Assembly: GCA_021731625.1 (NCBI GenBank)
Contig: JAKFXC010000042.1
Location: 1-54,399, forward strand
Source: Candidatus Omnitrophota bacterium
Lineage (GTDB): Bacteria > Omnitrophota > Gorgyraeia > Zapsychrales > Fredricksoniimonadaceae
Direction of reading: 5' to 3'
Length of the DNA stretch: 54,399 nt
Shown piece after piece: positions 1 to 8,139 of the stretch. Within the stretch, counting starts at the first letter, position 1; each line of letters begins with the position of its first letter. Under the pieces are notes generated by a model. It was given only the letters and a program-made list of their open reading frames with translations, was not told where the DNA came from and made no database searches. The position numbers and the translations under genes are program-made.

Positions 1-119
1 TTGGCACTGGTGGTGCAAATCCGCTCTTGAATGAGGGTTGCTTTGGCCAAGTCGCGCAAGGTGGCTTTGCGTAAAGTCTGATTGCGGCTTAAACGATTTC
101 CGGAATGGCGATGTCTCAT
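1..119 (-). CDS. rplQ: 50S ribosomal protein L17, N-terminal part (cut by window edge)
   Basis: L17 is a large-subunit protein that sits near the peptide exit tunnel. Only the first 39 residues are in the window; they begin MRHRHSGNRLSRNQ and continue RKATLRDLAKATL, which matches the conserved L17 start. The reading frame is open to the window edge, so the rest lies outside. It starts 10 nt after the rpoA stop, the usual last position of the alpha operon. There is no strong Shine-Dalgarno sequence, so translation may be coupled to rpoA. Confidence 0.9.
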   Translation of the reverse strand, partial: MRHRHSGNRLSRNQTLRKATLRDLAKATLIQERICTTSA

Positions 120-129
120 AGGATTAGGA

Positions 130-1119
130 TCACTTTGTTTTTAATTTTTTCCAATCAACCTTCATTCCCAAAGAAAGACCCATGGCTTTGAGAAGTTCAG
201 TGATTTCGGTTAAAGATTTCTTGCCGAAATTGCGAAACTCCAGCAATTCAGGTTCCTGGCGCTTGACCAACTCGCCTATAGTTTTGATGTTGGCGTCCTT
301 GAGGCAATTGGAAGAACGCACGGAGAGTTCCAATTCCGAAATCGGCAGCCGCAGTTTGGCGTACAGGGCCTCTTCTTCGGCGGAAATTTCCTCTTCCTGT
401 TCCTCTTCTTCCGGCAGCTGGCCGTACGCCACAAACACGTCCAAATGGCGCTGCAAAATATTGGCCCCGTAAAGCAAAGCTTCCTTGGGGTTGATGGCGC
501 CGTTGGTGAAAATGTCTAAAAGCAGGCGGTCATAATCGGTGCGCTGACCGACCCGGGTGTTCTCGACGGTGAAATTGACTTTGATGACCGGTGTAAAAAT
601 GGAATCCACCGCAATGGTGCCCACCGGAGCTCCCTCTTTTTTGTTCTGGTCCGCCGGCACATAGCCGCGGCCCCGGGAGATTTCCAGTTCCATATTGAAC
701 GGAATGTCCTGGGTGAGCGTGGCCAAATGATGCTCGGGATTTAAAACTTCAATGACCTCATCGGCAATGATGTCCTTGGCCGTGAGGGTGCCTTTTTTAT
801 TGGCTTTAAGATACACGGTCTTGGGGGCCTTGGAATGCGAACGCACAATCAAGCCCTTGACGTTTAGAACAATTTCCGTCACCGATTCCAGAATGCCGCT
901 CAAGGTGGCAAACTCATGCGACACGCCTTCGATGCGAACGGACGTGACCGCGCTGCCCTCGATGGATGAGAGTAGGATGCGGCGCAGGGAATTGCCCAGG
1001 GTCACGCCGTAGCCGCGCTCAAAAGGTTCGGCGATGAATTTGCCAAACGTGGCGGTGTAATTGGATTCGTCGCAATCTAAACGTTTTGGCATTTGAAAAT
1101 CGCGCCATTTTACTCCCAT
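130..1119 (-). CDS. rpoA: DNA-directed RNA polymerase subunit alpha
   Basis: Alpha dimerises to nucleate RNA polymerase assembly; its C-terminal domain contacts UP elements and activators. The 329 residues show the N-terminal assembly domain (about 1-235, with the GYGVTLGNSLRRILL motif at 37-51), an acidic linker rich in Glu (236-250) and the C-terminal HhH domain (257-320). The DNA-contact motif LSVRSSNCLK is present, with Arg268 matching the key Arg265 of E. coli. The start has an AGGAGG ribosome-binding site 9 nt upstream. Upstream lie a small stem-loop (1137-1157) and a 167-nt palindrome that separates rpoA from rpsD, so rpoA-rplQ may be expressed differently from the genes before it. Confidence 0.98.
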   Translation of the reverse strand: MGVKWRDFQMPKRLDCDESNYTATFGKFIAEPFERGYGVTLGNSLRRILLSSIEGSAVTSVRIEGVSHEFATLSGILESVTEIVLNVKGLIVRSHSKAPKTVYLKANKKGTLTAKDIIADEVIEVLNPEHHLATLTQDIPFNMELEISRGRGYVPADQNKKEGAPVGTIAVDSIFTPVIKVNFTVENTRVGQRTDYDRLLLDIFTNGAINPKEALLYGANILQRHLDVFVAYGQLPEEEEQEEEISAEEEALYAKLRLPISELELSVRSSNCLKDANIKTIGELVKRQEPELLEFRNFGKKSLTEITELLKAMGLSLGMKVDWKKLKTK

Positions 1120-1172
1120 GTTCGTATCCTCCTAATGCGACCACAAAATTGTGTCGCTTGTTTAAATCCGTA

Positions 1173-1339
1173 TTGAAATAATGTTGTTGCCTTCGACACG
1201 GAACATTTTTGGCGTTGGCTTCGGTTTACGTCTCGAGAATTTTATAGTAAAATTTTTTATATGAATTCTCGCGACGTAATCCCTCGCAAACCTTGCCAAA
1301 AAGTTCCTGATTGTGTCGAAGACAACAACATTATTTCAA
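1173..1339. repeat. Long palindromic element, copy 1 (27-nt arms, 108-nt core)
   Basis: The segment is an imperfect palindrome over its full 167 nt. The outer arms (1173-1199 and 1313-1339) are reverse complements with one mismatch in 27. Inside is a 108-nt core (1200-1307) from GGAACATTTTTGGC to GCCAAAAAGTTCC, itself an interrupted inverted repeat, followed by a 5-nt asymmetric spacer TGATT (1308-1312). The core is about 88% identical by eye, without gaps, to the reverse complement of the core at 38367-38474, whereas the outer arms of the two copies mostly differ. The element starts one base after the rpsD stop codon. It encodes no credible protein. It could be a non-autonomous mobile element or a long RNA hairpin; I do not recognise the family. 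Confidence 0.85.
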
Positions 1340-1340
1340 A

Positions 1341-1967
1341 TTACCTAGAATATAGCTCTACAATCAATTGCTCGTTAACGCCGAAGCTGACGTCCTCGCG
1401 CATTGGTAGACGCACGACTTTAATTTTTAAATTCCCTGGTTCGACCGCTAGCCACGCTGGGATTTTGCGTTCTTTGGTGACTTCCACGTTGTTTTTGATC
1501 GCATTGGTGGTCTTGGCGTCGGTCTTGATTTCAATGACGTCGTTGGGTTTGACCAGGCAGGAGCTGATATTTACCCGGCGGCCATTGATCGACACATGGT
1601 TGTGGCTGGCGATTTGCCGTCCGTCATCGCGGGATTTGGCAAATCCGGCATTAAAAAGCACACTGTCCAAACGGCGCTCCAAATATTGCAGCAGCAAATG
1701 CCCGGTGACACCCTTGGTGCCCGCCGCCTTCAAGAAATAATTGCGGAACTGGCGTTCCAGCATGCCGTAAATGCGCTTCACTTTTTGTTTCTCGCGCAGC
1801 TGGATGCCGAAGTTGGAGAGTTTCGCCTTCTTTAAGCCGTGCTGGCCCGGGGCATATTCCCGACGGGCAACAGCGCATTTGTGCGAATAGCAGCGCAGGC
1901 CTTTAAGAAAAAGTTTCTCGCCTTCGCGGCGGCACATCCGGCAGTCCGGTCCTAGATCACGGCCCAT
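1341..1967 (-). CDS. rpsD: 30S ribosomal protein S4
   Basis: S4 is a primary 16S rRNA binder that starts assembly of the small-subunit body, and in E. coli it is also the translational repressor of the alpha operon. The 208-residue protein begins MGRDLGPDCRMCRREGEKL, the canonical S4 start, and contains the S4 RNA-binding domain at about 95-155 (LERRLDSVLFNAGFAKSRD). It carries the N-terminal cysteine pair CRMC; a later cysteine lies in LRCYSHKCAV, as in zinc-binding S4 forms. I chose this ATG over one 12 codons upstream because it matches the family and has AGAAGGG before it. It starts 5 nt after the rpsK stop. Confidence 0.97.
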   Translation of the reverse strand: MGRDLGPDCRMCRREGEKLFLKGLRCYSHKCAVARREYAPGQHGLKKAKLSNFGIQLREKQKVKRIYGMLERQFRNYFLKAAGTKGVTGHLLLQYLERRLDSVLFNAGFAKSRDDGRQIASHNHVSINGRRVNISSCLVKPNDVIEIKTDAKTTNAIKNNVEVTKERKIPAWLAVEPGNLKIKVVRLPMREDVSFGVNEQLIVELYSR

Positions 1968-1972
1968 ATAAT

Positions 1973-2395
1973 TTACACCCTTCTTTTCTTGCGTGAACGG
2001 CACCCGTTGTGCGGGATCGGCGTCACGTCTTTAATGGAAGTCACATTCAAACCTGCAGCCACCAGCGCGCGGATGGCCGATTCCCGACCAGAACCCGGCC
2101 CTTTGACCAACACATCGACGCTGAGCAATCCCATTTCCTTGGCCCGGCGGGCGGCGTCTGTGGCTGCCACTTGGGCGGCAAACGGGGTGGATTTTTTGGA
2201 CCCGTGAAAACCCACCAGACCCGGCGTGGCCCACACAATGCAGGCACCCTGGCGGTCGGCAATGGTGATGATGGTATTATTAAAAGAGGCCTGGATGGTG
2301 ACAATCCCTGAGGTGATGCCTTTGAGTGACTTCTTCTTGGCTTTCACCGCTTTCTTGACGACCTGTTGTTGTGATGGTTCAGGTTTTGTGGCCAT
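1973..2395 (-). CDS. rpsK: 30S ribosomal protein S11
   Basis: S11 lies on the platform of the 30S subunit and contacts the mRNA exit region and S7. The 140 residues include a basic N-terminal extension ([12 protein letters not shown]) followed by the conserved core: [10 protein letters not shown] at about 35-44, [25 protein letters not shown] and the C-terminal signature [16 protein letters not shown]. It lies between rpsM and rpsD as in most alpha operons, with AAGGA upstream of the start. Confidence 0.98.
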   Translation of the reverse strand: MATKPEPSQQQVVKKAVKAKKKSLKGITSGIVTIQASFNNTIITIADRQGACIVWATPGLVGFHGSKKSTPFAAQVAATDAARRAKEMGLLSVDVLVKGPGSGRESAIRALVAAGLNVTSIKDVTPIPHNGCRSRKKRRV

Positions 2396-2409
2396 GGCCG
2401 TTCACATCC

Positions 2410-2796
2410 TTACTTTTTAGGTTCTTCTTTTTTAATGATATGCCCCACCACCGGTTTTTTCCCTTTGCGGGTGCGGGCATTGGTTTTGGTCCGTTGGCCG
2501 CGCACCGGCAAACCTTTGCGGTGGCGAAGCCCGCGGTAGGAACCCATTTCCATATGGCGACGGATGTTGTCATTGGTTTCCCGGCGCAAATCCCCTTCGG
2601 TGACATAGCTTTTCTGCAAAATGCTGGTGATGCGCGAAATCTCTTCCTCGGTCAAATCTTTAGCGCGCTTGTTCACACTAATCTGCGCCTGGGCCAAAAT
2701 CAGGCGCGAACGGGTCAGGCCGACCCCATATATATAGGGAAGCGCGGCCTCGATGCGCTTGTCTTTGGGTAAATCGATACCTAAAATTCTGGGCAT
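2410..2796 (-). CDS. rpsM: 30S ribosomal protein S13
   Basis: S13 sits on the head of the small subunit and forms intersubunit bridges and contacts to the P-site tRNA. The 128 residues open with [25 protein letters not shown] and contain the helix-hairpin-helix region ([14 protein letters not shown]) and the motif [27 protein letters not shown] near the C-terminus, all family hallmarks. The C-terminal tail is lysine-rich ([15 protein letters not shown]). It begins just after rpmJ, with its ATG 2 nt past the rpmJ stop region, in the order infA-rpmJ-rpsM-rpsK-rpsD. Confidence 0.98.
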   Translation of the reverse strand: MPRILGIDLPKDKRIEAALPYIYGVGLTRSRLILAQAQISVNKRAKDLTEEEISRITSILQKSYVTEGDLRRETNDNIRRHMEMGSYRGLRHRKGLPVRGQRTKTNARTRKGKKPVVGHIIKKEEPKK

Positions 2797-2798
2797 AA

Positions 2799-2912
2799 TT
2801 ATCCTTGCCTTTGTTTATGTTTGGGATTGGTGCAAATGACCCGCACCACCCGCTTGCGGCGGATGACCTTGCAGTTGCCGCAAATTCTCTTGACCGACGA
2901 TTTGACTTTCAT
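2799..2912 (-). CDS. rpmJ: 50S ribosomal protein L36
   Basis: L36 is the smallest large-subunit protein and contacts 23S rRNA near the base of the L7/L12 stalk. The 37-residue sequence reads [19 protein letters not shown] and ends [15 protein letters not shown]. It holds the zinc-ribbon ligands Cys11, Cys14, Cys27 and His32, so this is the zinc-binding form. It lies between infA and rpsM, its usual place. Confidence 0.97.
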   Translation of the reverse strand: MKVKSSVKRICGNCKVIRRKRVVRVICTNPKHKQRQG

Positions 2913-2930
2913 GACATGGACACCTTTGTG

Positions 2931-3149
2931 TTATTTCAGCCGGAACGTGATCCTGCCGCGGCTTAAGTCGTAGGGCGACAATTCAACTTTGACTTTATCG
3001 CCCGGCAAAATGCGGATGAAATTCATTCGGATTTTGCCGGACACATGCGCTAATACCTTATGGTTGTTCTCCAACACCACCCTAAACATCGCATTGGGCA
3101 ATGCTTCCTCGACGGTCCCTTCGACTTCAATTAAGTCCTCTTTAGCCAT
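2931..3149 (-). CDS. infA: Translation initiation factor IF-1
   Basis: IF-1 binds the ribosomal A site during initiation and helps IF-2 and IF-3 act. The 72-residue protein is a single OB-fold of normal length: [20 protein letters not shown], then [22 protein letters not shown] and the C-terminal [15 protein letters not shown]. It begins the infA-rpmJ-rpsM-rpsK-rpsD run, 159 nt after the map stop; that gap holds several stem-loops and is the most likely place for an internal promoter or processing site. Confidence 0.98.
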   Translation of the reverse strand: MAKEDLIEVEGTVEEALPNAMFRVVLENNHKVLAHVSGKIRMNFIRILPGDKVKVELSPYDLSRGRITFRLK

Positions 3150-3308
3150 ATCAATGAGGCCACAACTTACGGAGCCCGTTTTGACAACCCATTTGCGTCA
3201 TTATGCCTAGAAGTGGCATAAAGCAAATTGATCGTCAGGGCGAACGTCACGTTGTCCGGCCGAATGTACGTCGAACTTTCAGCGGCCTCGCTGAAAACTT
3301 GACGCTCG
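3150..3308. other. Structured intergenic region between map and infA
   Basis: This 159-nt gap breaks an otherwise tightly packed operon. It holds a stem with arms ATTTGC/GCAAAT and TTATGCC/GGCATAA (about 3190-3228, with an internal bulge) and a perfect 8-bp hairpin with arms TTTCAGCG/CGCTGAAA (3278-3297). Neither is followed by a clear T-run on the minus strand, so a classical terminator is not shown. A weak promoter-like pair (TTGCTT and CATAAT, 15-nt spacing) overlaps the first stem on the minus strand; I do not rely on it. No coding sequence is seen here. Confidence 0.5.
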
Positions 3309-4067
3309 TTACCCAGTTAAAATTTCCGGTCCATTTTGGGTGACCACCACGCAATGCTCGAAATGGGCCGAGGGTTTACCGTCTTCGGTGACCACGGTCC
3401 ACCCGTCGCTTAAAACTTTGGTGCGGTGCGAACCCATATTCACCATCGGCTCAATCGCAAACACCATGCCCACCTCCAGCACCGGACCCTGCCCCGGAAC
3501 CCCATAGTTGGGAATTTCAGGGTCTTCGTGCAATTGCCTGCCGATGCCGTGACCCACAAAATCCCGCACCACCGAAAACCCATGCAGCTCGACGTAACTT
3601 TGCACCGCGTACGAAATATCGGAAAGATGGTTGCCGGGCTTGGCCTGTGCAATGCCTTTGTGCAGTGAAGCTTCCCCCACCTGCAGCAACCGCTTTACTT
3701 CCGGAGCCACCTCGCCCACCGGCACCGTCACGGCGGTGTCGGAATAATAATCATCGTAGATGATCCCGACGTCTAGACTCACAATGTCGCCGGCCTTGAT
3801 CCGGCGCCCATTGCCGATGCCATGCACCACCCCTTCATTGACGGAGATGCAGGCATTGCCGGGAAAACCGCGGTACCCTTTAAAGGCCGAGAGCACATGG
3901 TGTTTCTTGATGATGGCCTCGGCTTTGAGGTCAACGTCTTTCGTGGTCATTCCAATTGTTAAAGAGCTCTTTAATTCCGAAATTATGGAAGACAGAATCT
4001 TACCAGCTTTGCGCAAAATGTCAACTTCGGCCAGGCTTTTGATCCTGATTTGGTTTCTTGGCGTCAT
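3309..4067 (-). CDS. map: Type I methionyl aminopeptidase
   Basis: MetAP removes the initiator methionine from new proteins in the cytoplasm. The 252 residues form a complete pita-bread fold with the five metal ligands visible: Asp99 (SLDVG), Asp110 (YSDTA), His173 (GHGIG), Glu206 (AIEPM) and Glu237 (HFEHC), plus the substrate histidine His82 (VVHGIGN). Length is normal. The start overlaps the adk end by 47 nt in another frame; the residues MTPRNQIRIKSLAEVDIL align with family starts, so the overlap looks real. The order secY-adk-map-infA is standard. Confidence 0.97.
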   Translation of the reverse strand: MTPRNQIRIKSLAEVDILRKAGKILSSIISELKSSLTIGMTTKDVDLKAEAIIKKHHVLSAFKGYRGFPGNACISVNEGVVHGIGNGRRIKAGDIVSLDVGIIYDDYYSDTAVTVPVGEVAPEVKRLLQVGEASLHKGIAQAKPGNHLSDISYAVQSYVELHGFSVVRDFVGHGIGRQLHEDPEIPNYGVPGQGPVLEVGMVFAIEPMVNMGSHRTKVLSDGWTVVTEDGKPSAHFEHCVVVTQNGPEILTG

Positions 4068-4707
4068 TGAGAATCTTCACCAGCTCATCCCGGACATCTT
4101 CTGTTTCTTTATCGCCGCTGATTGCCTTCAGCCGTCCGCTGCGCGCGTAATACTCCACAATCGGCTGGGTGCTCTCCCGATAAATTGCCATGCGCTTGCG
4201 GATGGTCTCTTCGTTGTCATCCGTCCGCTGAAACAGCGGCCCGCGGCACACGTCGCATACGCCCGGGGCCTTGGGCGGTTTACTGTCCACGTGGTAAAGT
4301 GCCCCGCATTTCTTGCACACCCGGCGTCCAGCCAAACGTTTGAGGATGGTGGCCAGCTGGGTTTCCATATTCAGCGCGAAATCGAGCGGCTGCCCGGCTT
4401 TCTTGAGAATAAGATCCAAGTCCCGCGCCTGCTGCACGGTGCGCGGAAAACCATCCAGCATGTACCCTTGGACGAGCTGGGGATCAGTTTTGACCCTCTG
4501 TTCGACCAAGCGGGTGACCACCTCGTCGGGAACTAGGGCCCCTTTGTCAATCAGGCCTTTGATTTCCTGGCCCAGCGGTGTGCCCTTTTTCATTTCTTCC
4601 CGCAGCATGTCTCCGGTGGACACATGCGCAATGCTTTGCATTTCTTTAATCAACCCTGCCAGAGAACCTTTGCCCGCCCCCGGCGGTCCCAGCAAAACAA
4701 TCCTCAT
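4021..4707 (-). CDS. adk: Adenylate kinase
   Basis: Adenylate kinase interconverts ATP and AMP with two ADP. The 228-residue protein has the P-loop GPPGAGKG (7-14), the AMP-binding segment STGDMLREEM, the GYMLDGFPRT motif (81-90) and a long-type LID with a zinc ribbon (Cys131, Cys134, Cys151, Cys154). The residues after the P-loop are SLA where most relatives have TQA. The start overlaps secY by 4 nt (ATGA), indicating translational coupling. The C-terminus (KKPNQDQKPGRS) is the part that overlaps map. Confidence 0.97.
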   Translation of the reverse strand: MRIVLLGPPGAGKGSLAGLIKEMQSIAHVSTGDMLREEMKKGTPLGQEIKGLIDKGALVPDEVVTRLVEQRVKTDPQLVQGYMLDGFPRTVQQARDLDLILKKAGQPLDFALNMETQLATILKRLAGRRVCKKCGALYHVDSKPPKAPGVCDVCRGPLFQRTDDNEETIRKRMAIYRESTQPIVEYYARSGRLKAISGDKETEDVRDELVKILNDAKKPNQDQKPGRS

Positions 4708-6065
4708 GCCCGCCGGCCTCGCAAATGCCCCGTCTTCATGAAGCCTTCGTAATGGTGCATTTGCAGGTGCGACTCGACTTGCTTCATGGTGTCGAGCATG
4801 ACCCCGACGGTAATCAGCACCCCGGTGCCGCCAAAAAACGAAGCCACGAGGTACGGCACTTTAAACGAGGCCATGATCCAATCCGGCATGACCGCAATGG
4901 TACAAATAAATAAAGAACCAACCAAAGTGATGCGGGTCAAAACAAAATCCAAATAATCGGCGGTTTCTTTGCCTGGGCGTATTCCCGGAACAAACCCGTC
5001 ATGCTTCTTTAAATTATCGGCAACATCCGTGGGGTTAAACACAATCGCCGTATAAAAATAGCAGAAAAACACAATCAAAAAAGCGTAGACAACGTAATAC
5101 GAAATGTGCCCGCGGGTGATCCAACTCAGAGAATGGTGCAAGGGGTTGTCCGGCGGCAAAAAACTGGCGATCGTCACCGGAAACAAAATGATGGATTGCG
5201 CAAAAATAATGGCAATGATCCCGGCCGTGTCCACTTTCAGCGGAATGAATGCCGACTGCCCGCCCACCGGATTGCCAGTGACCCGCCGCGCATATTGCAC
5301 CGGAATACGGCGCTGACCTTGCGAAATCAGGGTGGTCCCCAAAATCACCGAAATGAGAAAGAACGTCATGAGCACCAGGGCAATGGGCTGCAACTGCCCT
5401 GCCCCGCTCTGGGGGTTTAGCAACAGCTGCAAATAATGAAATGCCGTCGGTGCCGATGATAAAATGCCGGCGGTGATAATCAGCGATACGCCGTTGCCGA
5501 TGCCGCGCTCCTGAATGCGCTCACCCAGCCACATCAAAAATATGGTGCCGGCCGTGAGCGTCACCATGGTGGTCAAACGAAAACCCCAGCCAGGGTCATT
5601 AACAATTTGCAAGCCACCAAAAGTCGAAGGGCTTTCCAGCCACAGGGCGATGAAAAAACCCTGGATGGCGGCCAGAAGCACCGTGCCGTAGCGGGTGAAC
5701 TGGTTGATCTTTTTATGACCCGCCTGCCCCTCTTTGGACAATTTTTCCAGCGCCGGAATGACCGCGGTCAACAGCTGCATGATGATCGAGCTGGAAATGT
5801 AGGGCATGACGCCCAGCGACATGATGGTCAACTTGCCTAAGGCCCCGCCGGAGAACATATTCATGATGCTAAACACATTGCCTCCACCGGTGGTGGCATC
5901 CATTCTCTGAAAGAACTCATTTAAAGCTGCGCCGTTGATGCCTGGCGTGGGGATATAACAGCCCAGGCGGTACACCGCCAAAATCCCCAAGGTGAACAAA
6001 ATTTTATTGCGCAACTCTAAAATCTTAAAGCAATTCGTCAAACCTTTGATGAATTGGGAAATCAT
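4704..6065 (-). CDS. secY: Preprotein translocase subunit SecY
   Basis: SecY is the channel of the Sec translocon in the inner membrane. The 453 residues contain about ten hydrophobic segments, the plug region near GINGAALNEFF (43-53), the conserved GQRRIPVQYARR loop that faces the ribosome and SecA, and the cytosolic loop NPTDVADNLKKHDGFVPGIRPG. Length is slightly above the usual 430-440 because of a longer second periplasmic loop and C-terminal tail. It overlaps rplO by 4 nt. Its partner secE is about 24 kb away at 29539. Confidence 0.98.
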   Translation of the reverse strand: MISQFIKGLTNCFKILELRNKILFTLGILAVYRLGCYIPTPGINGAALNEFFQRMDATTGGGNVFSIMNMFSGGALGKLTIMSLGVMPYISSSIIMQLLTAVIPALEKLSKEGQAGHKKINQFTRYGTVLLAAIQGFFIALWLESPSTFGGLQIVNDPGWGFRLTTMVTLTAGTIFLMWLGERIQERGIGNGVSLIITAGILSSAPTAFHYLQLLLNPQSGAGQLQPIALVLMTFFLISVILGTTLISQGQRRIPVQYARRVTGNPVGGQSAFIPLKVDTAGIIAIIFAQSIILFPVTIASFLPPDNPLHHSLSWITRGHISYYVVYAFLIVFFCYFYTAIVFNPTDVADNLKKHDGFVPGIRPGKETADYLDFVLTRITLVGSLFICTIAVMPDWIMASFKVPYLVASFFGGTGVLITVGVMLDTMKQVESHLQMHHYEGFMKTGHLRGRRA

Positions 6066-6502
6066 ATCACCTGGGCTTTGCCGCCCGCTTTAACAATTTT
6101 CTCCTGGGCGGTCTTGGAAAAGCGGTGCGCCTGCACGGTCAACTTTTTCTTGATGTCACCGTCGCTTAAAATTTTTACCGGCCGTTGGGCGCTTTGAATA
6201 AGATGAGCAGCTTTTAAGGACTGCGGATTCACCGTGTCCCCGTCTTTAAACGCCCCCAGCGCGGCAATGCAAACGAGTTGAAAATTCTTGGGCCATTTGC
6301 TGTTAAAACCCACTTTGGGCAAACGGCGGATCAAGGACGCCTGCCCGCCCTCGTACCCTAAGAGCACCCCGCGCCCGGAACGGGAATTCTGGCCGGTTTG
6401 GCCACGCCCGCTGCGCTTGCCGTGACCGGTGCCGCGGCCCCGTCCCACGATCTTCTTGCGTTTATGAGAGCCTTCAGGCGATGGTATTTGATGGATTTGC
6501 AT
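6062..6502 (-). CDS. rplO: 50S ribosomal protein L15
   Basis: L15 is a late-assembling large-subunit protein with a long basic N-terminal arm. The 146 residues begin [20 protein letters not shown] and continue [18 protein letters not shown], the typical glycine/arginine-rich arm, then [20 protein letters not shown]; the C-terminal half matches the family fold. The start is fixed by this N-terminal match and by GAGAGAG upstream, which places the first 29 nt inside rpsE. rpmD normally lies between rpsE and rplO; it is absent here. Confidence 0.96.
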   Translation of the reverse strand: MQIHQIPSPEGSHKRKKIVGRGRGTGHGKRSGRGQTGQNSRSGRGVLLGYEGGQASLIRRLPKVGFNSKWPKNFQLVCIAALGAFKDGDTVNPQSLKAAHLIQSAQRPVKILSDGDIKKKLTVQAHRFSKTAQEKIVKAGGKAQVI

Positions 6503-7208
6503 ATTGATTCTCTCTCGCCACTTTTAAACGGGACAATCCATCGAACGTGGCCTTGACCACATTGATGGGATTGTTGGAACGGTGGCATTTGGTCAAAATG
6601 TTAGAAATGCCGGCTCCGTCACAGACTGCCCGCACCGCGCCCGCGGCGATGACGCCGGTACCTTCCGAGGCGGGTTTTAGCAAGACCGCGGCCGAACCGC
6701 ATTGCCCTAAAATCTCATGCGTGATGGTGGTGCCCTTGCGAGGGATCACGATCATGCCTTTCTTGGCCGCATTGAGCCCTTTTTTAATGGCGGTGGCCAC
6801 TTCGCCGGCCTTGCCTAAGCCATAACCCACTTTACCTTTGCCGTCACCAACGACAACCAGGGCTGAAAACGCCAGGCGGGTCCCGCCTTTGGTGGTTTTG
6901 GCAACGCGATTGATGGCCACTACTTTTTCAATTAAACCGCTGTCAGTCAGCGACGATTTTTTAAAAGAAGGGCGTCGTTCACCTTTAGGGCCACGCCGTC
7001 TTTGGTCTCGATGAGGCGCTCCTCCGGTAGCTGCTGGAGCTGCACCAGGAGCTGGCGCAGGCACCCCGGCGGACGGTGCCTCAGCAGCCGCAACAGGTTC
7101 CTCCGGCGCCGGCACGGGAGCTAATTCCTCTTCAAGGATTTGCTCGGCCTGGGCCGCGTTTTTGACTACCTTTTCCTCTTCCTCTTCGTTTTTTTTCGGG
7201 TCTTTCAT
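6474..7208 (-). CDS. rpsE: 30S ribosomal protein S5 with long Ala/Pro/Glu-rich N-terminal extension
   Basis: S5 sits at the mRNA entry channel and affects decoding accuracy. The family core begins near residue 88 ([21 protein letters not shown]) and includes [21 protein letters not shown] and [17 protein letters not shown]. Residues 1-80 are a low-complexity extension: an acidic stretch ([11 protein letters not shown]), then Ala/Pro/Glu-rich sequence and an arginine-rich stretch ([14 protein letters not shown]). S5 is usually about 165-175 residues, against 244 here. The C-terminus runs into rplO by 29 nt. No L30 gene follows. Confidence 0.96.
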   Translation of the reverse strand: MKDPKKNEEEEEKVVKNAAQAEQILEEELAPVPAPEEPVAAAEAPSAGVPAPAPGAAPAATGGAPHRDQRRRGPKGERRPSFKKSSLTDSGLIEKVVAINRVAKTTKGGTRLAFSALVVVGDGKGKVGYGLGKAGEVATAIKKGLNAAKKGMIVIPRKGTTITHEILGQCGSAAVLLKPASEGTGVIAAGAVRAVCDGAGISNILTKCHRSNNPINVVKATFDGLSRLKVARENQYANPSNTIA

Positions 7209-7216
7209 GATCTCCT

Positions 7217-7579
7217 TTAAAACTCCAGTCCGGCTTTACGCGCGGCATCCGCGAAGGCTTTGATCCGGCCGTGGTACAAATACCCGCCGCGGTCAAAACA
7301 CACTTTCAAGATTCCTTTTTTCTTGGCCTCGGAAGCAACGGCCTCTCCCAAGATCGCCGCGGCCTGGACATTGCCGCCGGTTTTGATTTTGGCACGAACA
7401 TCTTTGGCCAAGGTCGACTTGCCTAAAATGATCTTTCCGGAAACATCGTCGATGATTTGAGCATTCAAATTATTTATACTGCGGTGCAGGCACAAACGAG
7501 GACGCTCTGCATTACCCGCCATGCCCTTACGGATGCGTTGATGACGAAAAGACCTTCTATGTTCTTTGATGGAAATCAT
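7217..7579 (-). CDS. rplR: 50S ribosomal protein L18
   Basis: L18 binds 5S rRNA and helps dock it in the central protuberance. The 120 residues include [20 protein letters not shown] near the N-terminus, [18 protein letters not shown], and the C-terminal signature [28 protein letters not shown] cut here in two parts ([19 protein letters not shown] then ARKAGLEF). Length and context (rplF-rplR-rpsE) are normal; the start overlaps rplF by 4 nt. Confidence 0.98.
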   Translation of the reverse strand: MISIKEHRRSFRHQRIRKGMAGNAERPRLCLHRSINNLNAQIIDDVSGKIILGKSTLAKDVRAKIKTGGNVQAAAILGEAVASEAKKKGILKVCFDRGGYLYHGRIKAFADAARKAGLEF

Positions 7580-8115
7580 TTGGTCACCTGCTTGCCCTGT
7601 TTGCGTCGAACGATTTCGCCGACGTAACGGATGCCTTTGCCTTTGTAAGGTTCCGGTGGTTTGAAGTCCCGAATTTTAGCGGCCACCAATCCCACCAAGG
7701 ACTTGTCCACCCCTTCGATGGCAATTTCGGTGGGTTTGGCCGCAGTGACTTTAACATCCTTGGGGAACTCATATTCCACCGGATGCGAATAACCCAAATT
7801 GATGACCAATTTGGTCCCTTGCACCGCGGCCCGGAAACCAACCCCCTGGATTTCCAAGTCCCGGCGGTGACCGTTGGTAACACCCTCGCACATATTCACA
7901 ATCAGGCGTTTGGTGGTGCCGTGGTTGGACCTGGCTTGCTTGGAGTCATTTAAACGGTTGATGAAAATCTTACCATCCTTATGGTCCAGGGCAATGTGGG
8001 CCGGCAAATTTAAGAACAATTTACCTTTGGGGCCCTCGACGTTGATTCTGCTTTTCTCGATGGCAATCTTGACGTTTTTAGGAACTTCGACCGGTGTTTT
8101 GGCAATACGTGACAT
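7576..8115 (-). CDS. rplF: 50S ribosomal protein L6
   Basis: L6 lies near the factor-binding centre of the 50S subunit. The 179 residues show two repeated alpha/beta domains and the conserved C-terminal block IRDFKPPEPYKGKGIRYVGE followed by IVRRKQGK, which ends most bacterial L6 proteins. The N-terminal MSRIAKTPVEVPKNVKIAIE is also typical. It sits between rpsH and rplR. Confidence 0.98.
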   Translation of the reverse strand: MSRIAKTPVEVPKNVKIAIEKSRINVEGPKGKLFLNLPAHIALDHKDGKIFINRLNDSKQARSNHGTTKRLIVNMCEGVTNGHRRDLEIQGVGFRAAVQGTKLVINLGYSHPVEYEFPKDVKVTAAKPTEIAIEGVDKSLVGLVAAKIRDFKPPEPYKGKGIRYVGEIVRRKQGKQVTK

Positions 8116-8139
8116 GTTCTTATCCCGATTATTCTAGGT

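Noticed and set aside
1261..1740. A plus-strand frame of 159 residues across the palindrome and the end of rpsD
   Set aside because: It is antisense to S4 and begins inside the palindrome; no protein features are seen.
3760..4536. A 258-residue plus-strand frame antisense to map and adk
   Set aside because: Both minus-strand genes have complete catalytic motifs; the antisense frame shows no domain and follows from codon bias.
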